From Cyathus striatus (Eukaryota > Basidiomycota > Agaricomycetes > Agaricales > Nidulariaceae), in the NCBI GenBank assembly GCA_025738555.1, contig JAOVFP010000022.1, positions 372,001 through 436,000 of the forward strand: a DNA stretch of 64,000 bases, read 5' to 3'. Positions 33,086-45,704 of the stretch are shown piece by piece; the first letter of the stretch is position 1, and each line of letters starts with the position of its first letter. The notes beneath the pieces were generated by a model, which was not told the DNA's origin, searched no databases, and was given only the letters and a program-made list of their open reading frames with translations. Made by a program: the position numbers and the translations under genes.

Positions 33086-33338
33086 AAGTGCCCAGGATTT
33101 GACCTGATTTGACTGTCAAGGTCAAGGTTGCGGGACGCTCGACAAGGCTCAGAAGACGACGTGCGAGTCTAGCACTGGACATCCGTTTCCTCCAGGTCGA
33201 CATGTCCTTAACATAGGAAACCATATCCTCACCTCGATAATCATACTTGGCACACCACTGATATACTTCCATGGAGTTTACATGATTATAAATTGGAATC
33301 AGCATTTGAGGTGAACGTATCATATTCAAAACTCCCAA
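33000..33338 (-). CDS. Short hypothetical frame at the edge of repeat copy A
   Basis: A 112-codon minus-strand frame, including a charged stretch (DMSTWRKRMSSARLARRLLS). Not recognised; its 3' third overlaps repeat sequence. It could be a fragment of a host gene broken by the repeat, or chance. Confidence 0.2.
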   Translation of the reverse strand: MGVLNMIRSPQMLIPIYNHVNSMEVYQWCAKYDYRGEDMVSYVKDMSTWRKRMSSARLARRLLSLVERPATLTLTVKSGQILGTSDGVFGYILYKHLSQTFTKLFEANLPRI

Positions 33339-34992
33339 GTCAATCTATTGTATACCAATGCTAAGTTGCGGGTTAGGACCTTACTGAAGAATACGTTGTC
33401 TAAATAAGAACTAAATGAGACTCCTTTACGAGGGCAACGAGTTGATCAGATTGAGCGGTAAATCTCAGTGAGGAAATGGCAGTGCGTTATTTAGTCTAAT
33501 CAGCGTAGCCAAACAGAGTAGCACGTGGGAAAGCTTTTTCGGCAACAAATGCCAAACAAACGCTGTCGAACGTTGGATCAAACGACGACAGTCACCTTAC
33601 CCATACCCCAAATGTCTTCTTGCCAACTTTCTTGTTAATGCAGTTTTGTACCTTCCTTATTTCTATTGCTTTCCTTCCAATCTACTTATTGACCGCTGGA
33701 CCATCGTCCAACCACGTTATTAAGTGAGATATTTAAGCGAGCAAAAATCGAGTAACATTCGAGTAATGTTCAAGTGACACTCAACTGGATTTCCTGTAGG
33801 CCCCATCGAGTATCATTCAGTACCATGCGTACCATCAAAGACTGTTGGCCTGATTGCTCACATGTTTTCCACTGTTCATTCTTTGCTTACGCTTTTCTCT
33901 CCTGTCATCTGCTTTGTTCTTTTTCATACATGTTCTCCAGCAGCAACCTGATACAGTGTAATGTGTTTTATGTTGTAGAGGGTGTGACATGAGCAGTGCC
34001 AGGTATAAGCTTGGGGTGGGGCGAAGTGCTATGCATCACAGGTAAGTGTTTTTTTATCATGTTGGCATTTTCTCGTCATGATTGTCATTCTTGTTTTCAT
34101 GATCCCCACATTGTCTTTCCTTCTATGTTCCTTCACTTTTCTTTTCTTCATTGAGTTCCGGCTAGAAATTCTACCCCGTTCTGCTATCCTTACATCGACA
34201 TACCTCCTTAACATTTTAAATCCTTTATTTAGCATTCATTCCCCCTTCCTGTCCATTTCTCCCCCGTTTTTGTTCATCATCATTGCTATACATTAACTTC
34301 CTTTCTGATTTACATCTATCCTCACAATACCTGGCGTTATTCTTTCCCTATTACCCTTCAAGTATCGTGTTCTCCGCCCCCATACCGCCATTCAACAATA
34401 GTTGTAAAAAATACACACCTCCATTCCATATGCTCCCTCTTGAGGTTCTTAACAATATACTAACTAGACCCTCGGCATTTTCATGTACTCCGGTATCACG
34501 GTGAGGGTGGCAATTAATTATACGTAGTTGTTGAGATTTATAATAGTTGTAGTAAGCATCTATGTATGCAAGGAGACCAAAATAAGAGTGCCGTTTGACC
34601 AAAACTCGGAAATTAAGCTTCGAATATCACCCCTCTACCTACGAGCGTTTCAAAACAATGAAAAGGCGATACAGGGCCCCAAAATGCACTGTATCATTAT
34701 ATAATTTAACATCGTGAGCCACTCCTTGTGCACTCCGAAAATGTGTAGTCATCCCGACGACTTATTAGAGACATGATTATAGATGATTATCAGAGGATTG
34801 AACGAACCAGCTACTGATAGATATCGTGTGTAGCGGAAGGGCTGTGATATGAAATAGATGGTGTCAGAGACGACTGTAGCTCCCAATGACCTGCCTTAAA
34901 CAGATAGATCATTGCTTGGGTAGATCTATATATGTTATGACCCGCATATGATCAAACATTTGTTTTCTTTGTCACTTTCCTCTTCCTACATA
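33339..34992. other. Intergenic, no gene recognised
   Basis: AT-rich and partly pyrimidine-rich (34060-34500), with only hydrophobic low-complexity frames. Contains the upstream region of the membrane-protein gene at 34993. Confidence 0.4.
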
Positions 34993-36205
34993 ATGTCCAC
35001 TTACGATGATGGCATCAATTACGGCTTCAATTTTGGCCTTCAATATTGTACACATGTAACAGCAACTTACACGGAAGAAAACGTGAAGCCCCGGATGTAC
35101 GGAAACATATTCGCCGGAATGTTATATGGCGCAATAGTGGTAATTGTGATTGCCTATTTGCGCATCCTTGTTGTACACGTCAAAGGGAAAAATCCGCTCA
35201 GTAAACAACAATGGATCTTATCGATATACGTCGTGGTGGCCTTTGTTTTAAGCACCCTTCAAATTGGTGGGGCTGTGCAGTATACAACTAAAGGTCTTCA
35301 CACGCTCGGATGCACAAATACAAACTCCACTCTTTTTCTTGGAAGAAGCTGGTTGCAGAATGTATGCTTTATGTTAACAGCTTGGGCTGTAGACATGATC
35401 ATGGTACGAAAAGTCTTTTTATTGGAATTGTGACTATATTACTCTGAGAACATTAAATAGATGTGGCGCTTCTTTATCATTTATCATGATTTGAAGCGTA
35501 CAAAATGGAGTATATTTGTATTCTCATTGCTAGTTCAAACAGCATCCATAGGTACGTTATCGACACACGGTGCCCAGTATCTGTATCTCAAGTGACTGAC
35601 TTATGATCTATAAATTAGGAACGGGTATTTACACCGCTATCGTTACGTCCAATTTAGAGGGCTTGGATTTTTTTTATGCTTATGTGATTATCTTAAACAA
35701 AATTCCACATACCTCGAATATCCCACTGATACCCACCTGTTTAGGGTGGTAATTTTTATTTGGTAGTTTTCGAAGCAGTCACCCTGTTCCAGAACATAAT
35801 GCTTACCACTTTAATTGTGGGAAGACTACTATTGTGTCGCCGTCGGATTAGAAGGGTTTTAGGAAAGTGTTATGGTAATGAATATACTGGTATAGCTTCG
35901 ATGGTGGTGGAGTCCCAATCGCTTCTCGGCATTGCTCAAGTCATAATGCTTGCGTCATTAACTGTGCGATATAGTAATATTTCCAAATATGGACAAATAT
36001 TTTATCAAATTATCGGACAAATCCAGGCAAGTGAAACTTTCAAGTCCATACCAATTTTCTCATCCTCCACAATTAGGTTCTGTCTCCAATGATATTAATA
36101 TATCGAGTTATGCAAGGAAAGATGTGTAATTCCCAGAAGATTGCACAAATCACGCAACTCAAATTCAATAATGACGACGGTCCAGGACCTAATTCTGCAG
36201 CTTAA
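34993..36205 (+). CDS. Seven-helix-type basidiomycete membrane protein
   Basis: Function unknown; the pattern is that of the large mushroom families of multi-pass membrane proteins. Start ATG at 34993 (MSTYDDG). The first exon encodes a short outside segment, then a helix around LYGAIVVIVIAYLRILVV, a second (LSIYVVVAFVLSTLQIGG) and a third (NVCFMLTAWAVDMIM). The next exon, near 35461-35551, starts MWRFFIIYHD and continues with SIFVFSLLVQTA. A further exon near 35621-35687 is joined through a GTGATT...TTTAG intron to one starting 35757 (LVVFEAVTLFQNIMLTTLIVGRLLL). That exon contains the family-typical basic loop, then NEYTGIASMVVES. The last exon near 36078 gives VLSPMILIYRVMQGKM and a soluble tail, and ends at TAA 36203-36205. 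About seven helices. No break seen. Confidence 0.72.
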
Positions 36206-37925
36206 GCGCAGTCTCCAGTACACTTACAGAAATGAACGACGACCAGTATTAAATACAATATTTAAATTTGCTGCTTATGTACTTATGTGCCTGATACTTC
36301 GTGTGAGCCTTCTACTACGAGAAATACCACACTACTATATATGAGCCGTGTGCATTTATGGCTACTATATTTTACTAATATCAGCATAAGGATTTCATGA
36401 TACGCATGAATTATTACCTGACACAGGGGCTTCCATGGCGTGGATGTTGTGTTATATAGCCAAGTACCACTGGAGTGGGGTACCGCAAACAAGCCGCAAA
36501 GCAGAGCTGGGATTGATCGATGACGCCAGCTGTTTACATAAAAACCGTCTAGCCAAACAATACATGTGGGACAACCGTCGTGTCAAAGTCAAACCTCGAA
36601 TCTCAGCGACCTGGTCCATTTCCCTTTGGTTCTCGTACCGTAGAACTCTGGCCAGCTTAAAAGGCCCACTCGAGGCCGAAGCCCAGCTCCCTTGTATGGT
36701 TTTGATCTCGTTCAGAAGTCTTGGCTCTTGGCATTGATATGCCTTCCGGACCCAGAGTGCCAATTTGGCGATGGCAGAGACATTTGGCTGGCCGCTGAGT
36801 TACGCTGGTGGCATTCAATCTGCCCCCGATTCACCTGACTAGGCACGGGGAGATCGGCGCTATTCATGAACCCAACCCTTTCCATATACCGATTCAAACG
36901 AATTTATCGGCTTACTCTGTTGCACATAGGGGTAGAGCGTGCAAATAATTTCCATGAAGGTGCTTTAGTACAAATATTGGAGCGTAATAAAATACATGTA
37001 TATATAAAGTCGGCAATGTGGGAGCGATAACAGTGATATACGTAGTAGAGAATGAAAGAAACTTGAAAATATGCCCAACGTTGATAAAGTAACCCCTGCA
37101 TCTGACCGCTGTATATTCGAACATATGACAAAGGACTGGCCTGCAGAAATTTGCAATTTCATCGGGTCACCAGCTGTGATTCCACATCGAGAACTTAGAA
37201 GAGCCCTAGAAAAGCTCTCAAAGCGATACTTGCGACATCCGACTGATCGCGCAAGGATTCCTGTTTGCATATGAGCCTGAGGGACGCCTGTTGGTAATGT
37301 ACATGACGAGAAACGACGGCAAACAACACATACCTAGAGTAGGGCGATTCATGCATTTTTCCAGCTTCTTGATACATCCGTGCTGTGGAATGAGATCACC
37401 AATGGTGTGAGACTTGAAGATTAGAGGAGATCGGGTCAGCGCTGACGGCTGATATCGAACAGAAGTCTGCAACGAATGCAACAAAGAGGCAACACGGACT
37501 TTACTGATAGAGCATGACTAGCTCTGCTGCTTTCCATTTCCCTTTCCCGAGCGTTAAGACGTCGCCGATGATACGCAGAGCCCGATGCCTTCAACATGTT
37601 GTTTTATGCACACCCTCCGCCTCCTGAAGAACTCCGTATGTACTTTATCCAGTGTACTAGCGCACCTTACAGGCTCGGCGCCATATCTCATTACTACAGG
37701 GAAAGATCAATAAGCAGCCTGAAAAGAAAAGCGAGATAAGCAAGATGCGTGCGTTATAGACCTGAATGTTCCCGCGACATTGTAACGAATTATCCGCGGA
37801 CATGGCTATGTTGGGGTGTGTGGAGGACTCCGCCTCCATAGGTCGTGGGTTTCGTTGGAAGGATACTCATCAGAGTACAATGGATTGGCCTGGAATGCGT
37901 GTTTGTGATTGTACATGCTAAAGGT
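36206..37925. other. Intergenic, mostly without features
   Basis: No recognised gene. A GC-richer block at about 36560-36840 has open frames on both strands but no family match. A small candidate frame at 37071-37274 is listed separately. Confidence 0.4.
37071..37274 (+). CDS. Small hypothetical frame, 67 aa
   Basis: MPNVDKVTPASD... with a charged, helix-prone second half (HRELRRALEKLSKRYLRH). Composition is protein-like, but no family is recognised and no neighbouring exon was found. It could be the first exon of a lost gene. Confidence 0.25.
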   Translation: MPNVDKVTPASDRCIFEHMTKDWPAEICNFIGSPAVIPHRELRRALEKLSKRYLRHPTDRARIPVCI

Positions 37926-39300
37926 ATGCGAAGCCACAGTCACGTGACTTGTTCAGCGAATGAGATTGTAAACTTTATAGGGGAGTATGCTGCCGTGGGT
38001 TGGGTACGATGAGGCGAGGTCATCGTCAGTGACAGCAACGGTGATCGTTTGACATCGCTCAGGAAGTCTGAACCATGCCCGAAGTGTTGGCCAAAGTTTG
38101 ACAATGATAGAGACGTTTGAAAAGTTTGGTTCAGGATCCATATGAGTAGTAAGTCCAGGCAGATTACGAGGGAGACGTCATCTGGCAATGTGGACGTCAT
38201 TTTGTAGTGTGCGAACAGTGGACTACGTCTGAGGCGGGAGCCTGCAGATCTTTGCCAGGCTCCTACAACTTCAAGCGCTGGTTTGCTGGGGGGGCAGTGC
38301 AAGCCTTGCACGATGTACACAGTGCGGAGACGCTGTCTTGCGACCGGCAAGAAATGCATGGCCGGCTGAGCAGGGATATGCCGACGCCACTAGCGAGTGA
38401 CCACAAGCTCTGCATGATACGATAGTTGACATGGTAGGTGGGGGACAAGCGAGAAGTTGTAGGGTGATCTAGGATTTCCTGCATAGGGAACGTTAGTGGA
38501 TAACACAACGAGAGTCGGCGCATGCATACTTTAGAGATATATAACCACCACCTCCAGACATAAAAGGTTACTACGCCGCCAAAGTGTTGAGTTAGATCGG
38601 GTAGCTAAGTAGCCTCCTAGCATGCGTTGTACGGTATGATTCGTGCATTTGGCAATCTCCGTGGGCATGGATCATCGAGGAATAGTAAGCCGTAAGAATA
38701 TCCTCAAGAGGTCCCATAAACTCTCACAGCAACTTCTAATACAGCAGAGACTTAGAGGCGAGAGGGGACTGCAGACTGGATGGTCCTGTACGTATATTCC
38801 TATGTAAGAACAGAAACTGGTCAGCAGCTAACGAAACCGAAAGAGTCGATACAGACCTTGCCATAGGTAGCGCACATCCACGTCTCCGCCCTTCCGGGGC
38901 CTTTCCCTTTCATAGACCTAACTCCTCAGCCTGGTAGTAAACTGCATAAGTTGGTACCTCGTGTCTTTTCATGCATTGTTGACCTATGTGGGTAGATCCA
39001 TAAGAAACTGGAGGCGAAGAAATACCAAGGACATGAACCTTACAAGCCCCAAAGCGAACCCCCATGTTGACACAGCTGCTGCTTCGGAGAGTTGTATAAT
39101 GTATGCACAGCGCGGGATGGGGTTTGCAGTGGCACAGGTTTCAAGGAGTGACAAAATCAAGTATCCTGACGCATGCTCTGGATTTGGCGTTGCACCCCCA
39201 GGTACATCCGTCACCCTCCACCATACAGCCTGTAATCCCACTCTTCATAAACACCGTTTGCACAGAGGGTGAACAAAATCATACCACAAGCGCCACATTT
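37926..39300 (+). mobile_element. Repeat family R, copy B (diverged, truncated)
   Basis: Shares with the copies at 40 kb and 51.5 kb the blocks GACGTCATCTGGCAATG, GCTCCTACAACTTCAAGCGC, the AACGTTAGTGGATAA...ATATAACCACC region, and CTACGCCGCC near 38570, in the same order. Its left end near 37930-38110 carries CGATGAGGCGAGGTCATCG sequence that belongs to the distal end of other copies, so it may be two fragments joined. Borders approximate. Confidence 0.55.
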
Positions 39301-39339
39301 GACCATTTCCACAATACGAAAGACAAATCACCTGCTATC

Positions 39340-41510
39340 CCGCGCTATGCTGGGTATCCTGGTATCGGTACCTTCGAAGCAACATGGGAGTGTCGGAAAC
39401 GCAAGCAATGGGTAGACAACCTCCAAGAATCACATAAGCAGCAAGCAATACGCAAGGGAGAGGATAGTGATATTGGACTGCAGAAGTGGACGCGCCGCAT
39501 ACAGGTAAGTGTTGAAAGAACATGAGTGTTACGATGAGGAATCCTCGGAGCTATTCCCAAAGAGCAGCCTGTAGCAAAACGGACTCGGTCTGGGCCTTCA
39601 TCGGTTGGAGGCCCCACGCCCCAGATATCCGTACCCCTCCTACATCCTCATCTTCAAGCACAAACTACTCCAGGTACCGAAGCAGGAGGAATAACTTTTC
39701 CCATCGATGCCCCCCACACTCGCCTAGCGTACAGGCATCTTCATCACCAATACGATAGACGACACCCCGGAGCCTGCATACCCACGTATCAAACCCCACC
39801 ATCCCGCTGATAGTGCAGAAGGGGGAACTTCTGGCGAGACGGTACCGCTGAGCAAGCACCCGAAGTAAGAATGGAGGAGAATGGGTTGAGTGGTGGTAGG
39901 ACGGTATCGATGACGGTTGAATGCTTTGGTATCTGACGGACGGACGGAAAGGGGGCTTTTGAACGTGGTAAGTCACGATGAATGTGTCAATGCTCCAAGT
40001 GTGTCCTGCTCGTCTCGTATAAGAGACATCATCTGGCAATGAGGATGTCATGTTGTAGCTGAGTCCACAGAACCATGCCTAGACTCCTACAACGTCAAGC
40101 GCAATTTTCCTGGGTGGCGTAAACCTTGTACGGTGAACATGATGCAGCAACGCTATCCGGCGACCAGTAAGGAACGTTGAGCAGGGAATGTGGTAAGTTT
40201 TGAGGGTGTCGATGCTCCAAGTACATTCTACGTCTCGTATAAGAGACGCCATCTGGCAACGAGGACGTCATTTTGTAGTGTGTGGACTGGACTGTGTCTG
40301 AGACAGGCATACCCGTGGATGCTTGCTATGCTCCTACAACTTCAAGCACAGGTTTCCTAGGTGGCATAAGCCTTGCACGATGAACATGATGCAGCAACGC
40401 TATCAGGCGACCCGCAAGGAACGTATAGTTGGTGGAGCAGGCATATACCAACACCACCAGCGAGAACCACAAGCCCTGCATGATCTGCGCAATACGATAG
40501 TTGAAATGGTAGGTGGGGGAAAGCGAGAAGTTGTAGGGAGATCCAAGATTTCCTACATAGGGAACGTTGGTGGACAATGCAAAGGGGATCGACATATACA
40601 TACCTTAGAGAAGTATAACTACCACCACATCCAGGCATAGAAGGTCACGATACCGCCGAAATAGTGCTGAGCTGAAACGTGTAGCATACTAGCCACCTAG
40701 CATATACTGTTCACTACGATTCATGCATTTGCCAATCTCCGTGGGCAGATCATCGAGGGATGGTCGGCCATAAAGAATATCCTCAAGAGGTCTGGAACAC
40801 TCGAGGCTGAAGCTTCTAATACAGTGGACGTAGGGGCGAGAGGGAATTGTAGACCGGATGGTCGTGTGCTGTTATTCCCATGTAAAACAGTTAGCAGCTA
40901 ACGAAACCGGAAGAGTCAGTACAGACCTTGTAGGGAGAGCACATCCACGTCAGGTCCTTTCCCGGCCCTTCCTGTATTCTTCTCCTTCCTAACCCCTTTG
41001 CGCGTGGTCATCGATTCATCCTTGATTCCAGAGCACGATGTCGAGGCCACGTCAATTGCTTGACATGATTTCTCAACCTGGTACAAAACCACACAGGTAC
41101 ATTGTCTCTTTTCGTGTGTTCGTAGACCTGGGTTGGTGGATTGATGAGAAGCTGAAGATAACGCAATACCAAGACAAGTACCTTATAGGCCCCAGGGTGC
41201 AAAGGAACTCCAGTTAACGTTGGCAACAAATGCTACTTCGGAGGGTTGTGCGATGTACGCACATTGCACAGCGCAGGATGGGTTTAGCAGTGGAACAGGT
41301 TGTAATTAGTGAGAAAAAACAAGTATATTGACGCATAGTAAGTTAACTTAGAATTTGCAGAATGACGAGGTCATCGTTGGAGACAGCGACAGCGACCAAC
41401 TAAGGTTCGATGTTGCTCGGGCCTCGGGCAGGTGAGTTCGCCCTGATGTTTGGTTGAGGTGTTGATACACAACACGTACAACCAAACACCTAGCTCTCGA
41501 GCTGACGAGC
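39340..41510 (+). mobile_element. Repeat family R, copy C
   Basis: Starts around GCTGGGTATCCTGGTATCGG, equivalent to about 31385 in copy A. Continues through the GGAATCCTCGGAGC and GTCTCGTATAAGAGACATC blocks to a distal end with GTTTGGTTGAGGTGTTGATACA near 41440-41490. It is more diverged from copy A than the copy at 49.7 kb. No coding frame is recognised. Confidence 0.6.
39960..40430 (+). repeat. Approx. 224-bp tandem duplication in copy C
   Basis: Two diverged units, both running from (A/G)(A/T)GTGGTAAGT...GTCAATGCTCCAAG / GTCGATGCTCCAAG through CTCGTATAAGAGAC to the GATGCAGCAACGCTATC region, starting near 39964 and 40188. Confidence 0.75.
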
Positions 41511-42138
41511 CTGACGTGCGCTAGTTGGCGCCCAGGCCCTAGGCCCTTTGCTGAGTGCTCAACGTTGCAACGTTCAACCTTGCTAGATCATTTCACAATA
41601 ACCACATCCACAAACGATTTCTTCGAGCAGTCGTATAAAGGACCCGTAGAGATTCTTTTAAGTAAATCTTGAGTCGGTAACGAAGGAGTACAATGTCATA
41701 CTATGATATGTACTAAGTACTCGGTTAGCTTGGAGCTCGGTAGCTCTATATCAGTAAGAAAATAAGTAGCTGTAATTGTTACAAAATTATTAAAATCGAC
41801 ACCTTCGAAGAAAACACTGATTATAAGTATAACCATATGAGCCTGCCTTGACCATTTACTATTTTTTCGAGCCGAAAAACTTATGATTGATGCGGTACGG
41901 TTTGGCTATGGACACACTGTAACCATCACCTGATTCTATACGGCCGTATGTATCAGCCCTAGCACTCCCACGTCCATCGCAGTGCGCACTATCCTCATTA
42001 GTATCCTGTGAGAAAATCGATGACAATCTGTACGGACATACTGCCTTAGTACTTAAATGCTTCTTTCAACGCGCTCAAAAGACAAACACCCATATCACTC
42101 GACGCTTCAAGCTTCAAACGCCACCTATCTGAAGTCCA
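41511..42138. other. Intergenic, upstream of the NACHT gene
   Basis: AT-rich spacer with no gene. It should hold the promoter of the NACHT gene. Confidence 0.45.
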
Positions 42139-44721
42139 ATGTCATTCGCCCATGCAAGTAACTTCACAATCAACAACCTTACCCAAATCGATAATAGCAC
42201 AGGGCGTAGAGGAGAGAAAGGTGGGTCACTATAATGCAATTCATCCGCGGACGAATCTTTCGTTGATCGTATCGTAGGGTTCGCTCTGCTATTCGACGGT
42301 GCTTGTCTCAGTGCATGCCACAAATCAGCTGAGTTATACAATTCTCCAAAGTGTCATCCAGAAACCAGGATCGCAGTTATAAATGATATCATGAGTTGGG
42401 TGCACTCAGATAATCAGCATCAACCTATCTTATGGATGCATGGACCTGCAGGTGCAGGTAAGTCCTCAATTGCGCGAACAGTTGCAGAAAGATGTTATGA
42501 CGAGAAAATTCTTATCGCAAGTTTTTTCTTTTCTCGTACGGATACTACCAATGGAAGAGATGATGGCACTCGTCTCATGCCGACTATAGCCTACCAAATG
42601 GCCGTTTCAATTCCAGAGACAAGGCGCTTCATTACAGATACTCTCGAAAATGATCCAGCGATCATTAAGTACTCTGTTAAAGAACAGATGCAAATGCTTA
42701 TAGCACAACCACTTTTGAAATGTTTAAATGAACTAGATGTTTCACAGAAGATTCCCGAACTGGTTATAATCGATGGACTTGATGAATGCCGTAATCCACA
42801 AGTACAGGTATCAATTATAGATGCCATTTCACAAGAAATGGCACTTCGCCGTTTACCTCTCCGGAAGTTTCTTGTGGCTAGCAGGCCCGAATTTGAAATC
42901 AGAAAAACGTTCAACTCTGAGGTACTCGACGGGCTATGCTTTAAGCTAGTTCTCGATGAAAGGTACAATCCGGACCAAGATATCGAGCTTTACATACGAA
43001 GTGAATTCAATGCCATCAAGCGTACTCATACTCTAGCAAACATGTTAAAGAGAAATCCTGAATGGCCAGTTCCATCCGACATCGACGATATTGTGATGAA
43101 GTCTTCAGGGCAATTTATATATGCTTCCACAGTGATGAAGTACATTATAAATGATCGTGGAAACCCCAAAGAGCGACTTAATGCTGTTATAAAAATGGCT
43201 CCAGCTTTATCAACCTCAAAGGACAGGTCTTACGCTCAACTTGATGCATTGTACATGCATATATTGTCCTGCCAACAGGATTACCATATTATTAAGTCAG
43301 TATTTGAAGCTCTAATGTTTTGTCAAGGCTACCTAGATACTCGTGTCCCCATGAGTACACTGTCTGAGATTGGAGACTTTCTATGTGTTGAAAACATAGA
43401 ATTGGTGGTACTAGACCTTCACTCTATTCTCCATGTCCCTGATGCTGATAGTTCGCAAGGGGTAGTGAAGTTCTACCATGCATCCTTCAGTGATTTCTTA
43501 GTGAATTCATCTAGGTCGAGAAATTTCTTTATTGATGAAAGGGAAGCAAATTCCAGCGTTGCAGAGTTCTGCCTTTCAAGAATCATAAAAGGGATTGAAG
43601 AATACACAACATCTTACGCTTTACTGTATGCTTGTATGAACTATTTCAAAAGTGTGAATGAAGCAGGATCTCAACATGACCTAATGTGTCTCCTCCAAGA
43701 CGTTAACCCTCATCAAATAATTGAAACACTAGCTCGACATTTAGCTCCTTCAAAATACTGGCTAAGTCCTGTAATATCTCAAACATTTTCTATGAGACTT
43801 CACCCCATGCCTGTAAGTTGATCCTAAGACAAGATATCTTCATATTTATCTAATTTTTGTGGTAATTTTCGGGACTAGAATTTCATAGTGCCGAAATATT
43901 TATACCTTGAAAGTATTTTCAAAAGTATACAAGAAATAGTGAATAGGTTTGCATATTCTGATCTTATCAGTGAATTACGAAGAGACTGCACAGGTCACCC
44001 GTATCTTAGAAGAATATCTAGTCTTTTACGACAACGCAACATTTGGGGTACTAGGCAATCATTGGATTGGGGATCTGTACATGCTTCTGGGAACTTTGGC
44101 CAGTGGCTTCGTGATGTATGGCAGATGATGATAATGGAAAATCCGATCCAGGATGGGTGGTATTGTTTTGGTGCAGAAGAAAGTGAATATATTTTCCGCA
44201 TTATCTGGGAGACAGAACTCCCTCGGCCTTCAAACTTAAATGTTCTTAACGATTGGGAACATATATTCTCTCCTATAGAAAATCACGTTAATGTTAAAGA
44301 GCTTCTTTATGAGTCTTCAGACCGGTCAGAGTTTAACTATTTTAACTGCCGGCACCGGTTTCTTAGTATATGGCAAGACATAATGACACAAAACTTTCAT
44401 GGGGGTCATATCCTTAGCAACGAAGAAAGCGCTGCTATATACAGTGCTCTGTGTGGAACAGGAATTTCTCGAAATGAAGATCTCGATGGCGTACACAGTC
44501 ACCAAGTCCGTCGAATCCGTGGTTTGTGGCGCGAATCGTCAGAAAAACTTGCTTACTGCTGGAAGCATGATCTAAGCAATCCAAACAAAATTCAACCCAA
44601 TTTACACGATTTTTATGCCGAAGAAATCCAGGATTGTATACCACCATCAAGTGATGACGATGAAGTCTTCTGGATTCCATCCGTACTTCTTTTCTTGGCC
44701 ATCAGCAAAAACCTCAGGTGA
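42139..44721 (+). CDS. NACHT-domain NTPase (NLR-like)
   Basis: STAND-class NTPase of the kind used in fungal non-self recognition and programmed cell death. Exons 42139-42220, 42278-43812 and 43879-44721 join to 819 residues. Residues 1-25 carry SNFTINNLTQIDNSTGR, close to the leader often seen before mushroom NACHT domains, followed by a linker and the usual Pro-Lys-Cys-His-Pro pre-NACHT motif. The Walker A is HGPAGAGKSS (residues 82-91) and the Walker B LVIIDGLDEC (189-198). A later SSGQFIYASTVMKYI and FYHASFSDFLVNSSRS correspond to the winged-helix-like end of the module. The C-terminal part (after about 540) is not WD40, ankyrin or TPR; it is Trp- and aromatic-rich and unrecognised. No effector domain is seen at the N-terminus beyond the leader. 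Apparently intact. Confidence 0.92.
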
Positions 44722-45327
44722 CAAATTAGCAAAATTAGTTTAATAAGGGGCACCCATTACCTAATTACCTCTAATCTTCGCTTATACAGGCCTTATATTC
44801 ACTAATGCAATGTAAGTAAGTGTTATAAGGTAAGATAAGTTATGCATTAGCAACTAATTGTAACTAGTAATCACTAAATATGATTTGTTTCTGTACATAA
44901 AATCAACATGCAATGTATATAAGTATATATTCTAATCCAAGTTGTTTAAAGCAATTGAATTCTGTACTTACTACTCATTAGTAATTTTGCTATACACAAG
45001 CTATACATATTATGTATCTACTTCTATTTTGTAAGTATTTGCATACTGATTCAACTTGGATTCAACATATAAAAATGGAAATTGCATGAACAACCAAATT
45101 GTGAAGTTTGTGCGAAGCTTCAGAGAGTTGTAAGTTGCTAGTGATGCGCTGCCTGAGCCGAAATATGTTGAGCCGAGGAGTTGGCAACCAATCAAATCGT
45201 TGGGAAGCTGATATAATTGCCACGTGACGCACTCCACGTCACAGACACGTTCAACTCTTCCATTGTCAACTCGTTCAACTTTCCCCAAACTCTTCCCTTG
45301 CTTCCCCCTCTCACCTTAGGCTCAACA
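44722..45327. other. Intergenic, no gene recognised
   Basis: AT-rich. No feature supported. Confidence 0.45.
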
Positions 45328-45399
45328 AAGCCCGTCTCACGATATCACGTGGACCCTTCCATATGTGGACACCCGAAGGGTACGTCGTGAGACGGGCTT
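45328..45399. repeat. Perfect 15-bp inverted repeat hairpin
   Basis: AAGCCCGTCTCACGA at 45328-45342 and its exact complement at 45385-45399. A second inner pair, CCCTTC with GAAGGG, lies within the 42-base loop. It sits at the 3' end of the helicase remnant. It may be a tiny MITE or a solo foldback. Confidence 0.7.
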
Positions 45400-45704
45400 A
45401 GACGAACATCCTGAAATAACCAGGGCAGTGCAAGATTTGAAATTAAATTTGTCTTAGAGCCCTCAGGTTCAAACCGGGGGCATACCATTACTAGAGACAA
45501 AATCTTCATACTGTTCTGCTGTATCCAACCATGTAATTTCTGTACAGATTCATTAAACATAGCAGCTATAAAAGTGTAAAAACTATGAAAGTCTCTGTTA
45601 CTAATGGTTTCATGTGAGCACTTCAAATGATTTGAATAGCTTTCAAGCTTAAGTTACTGGTTTGATGGAAAGTGTCACTGATAAGCGAGTCACAATACAC
45701 GTGA

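Noticed and set aside
36435..36763. Overlapping 100-codon frames on both strands
   Set aside because: No motif on either strand, no introns of proper form, and GC-rich composition explains the openness.
45450..45490. GGTTCAAACC as a tRNA B-box
   Set aside because: No A-box at a proper distance and no T-arm pairing; a chance match.
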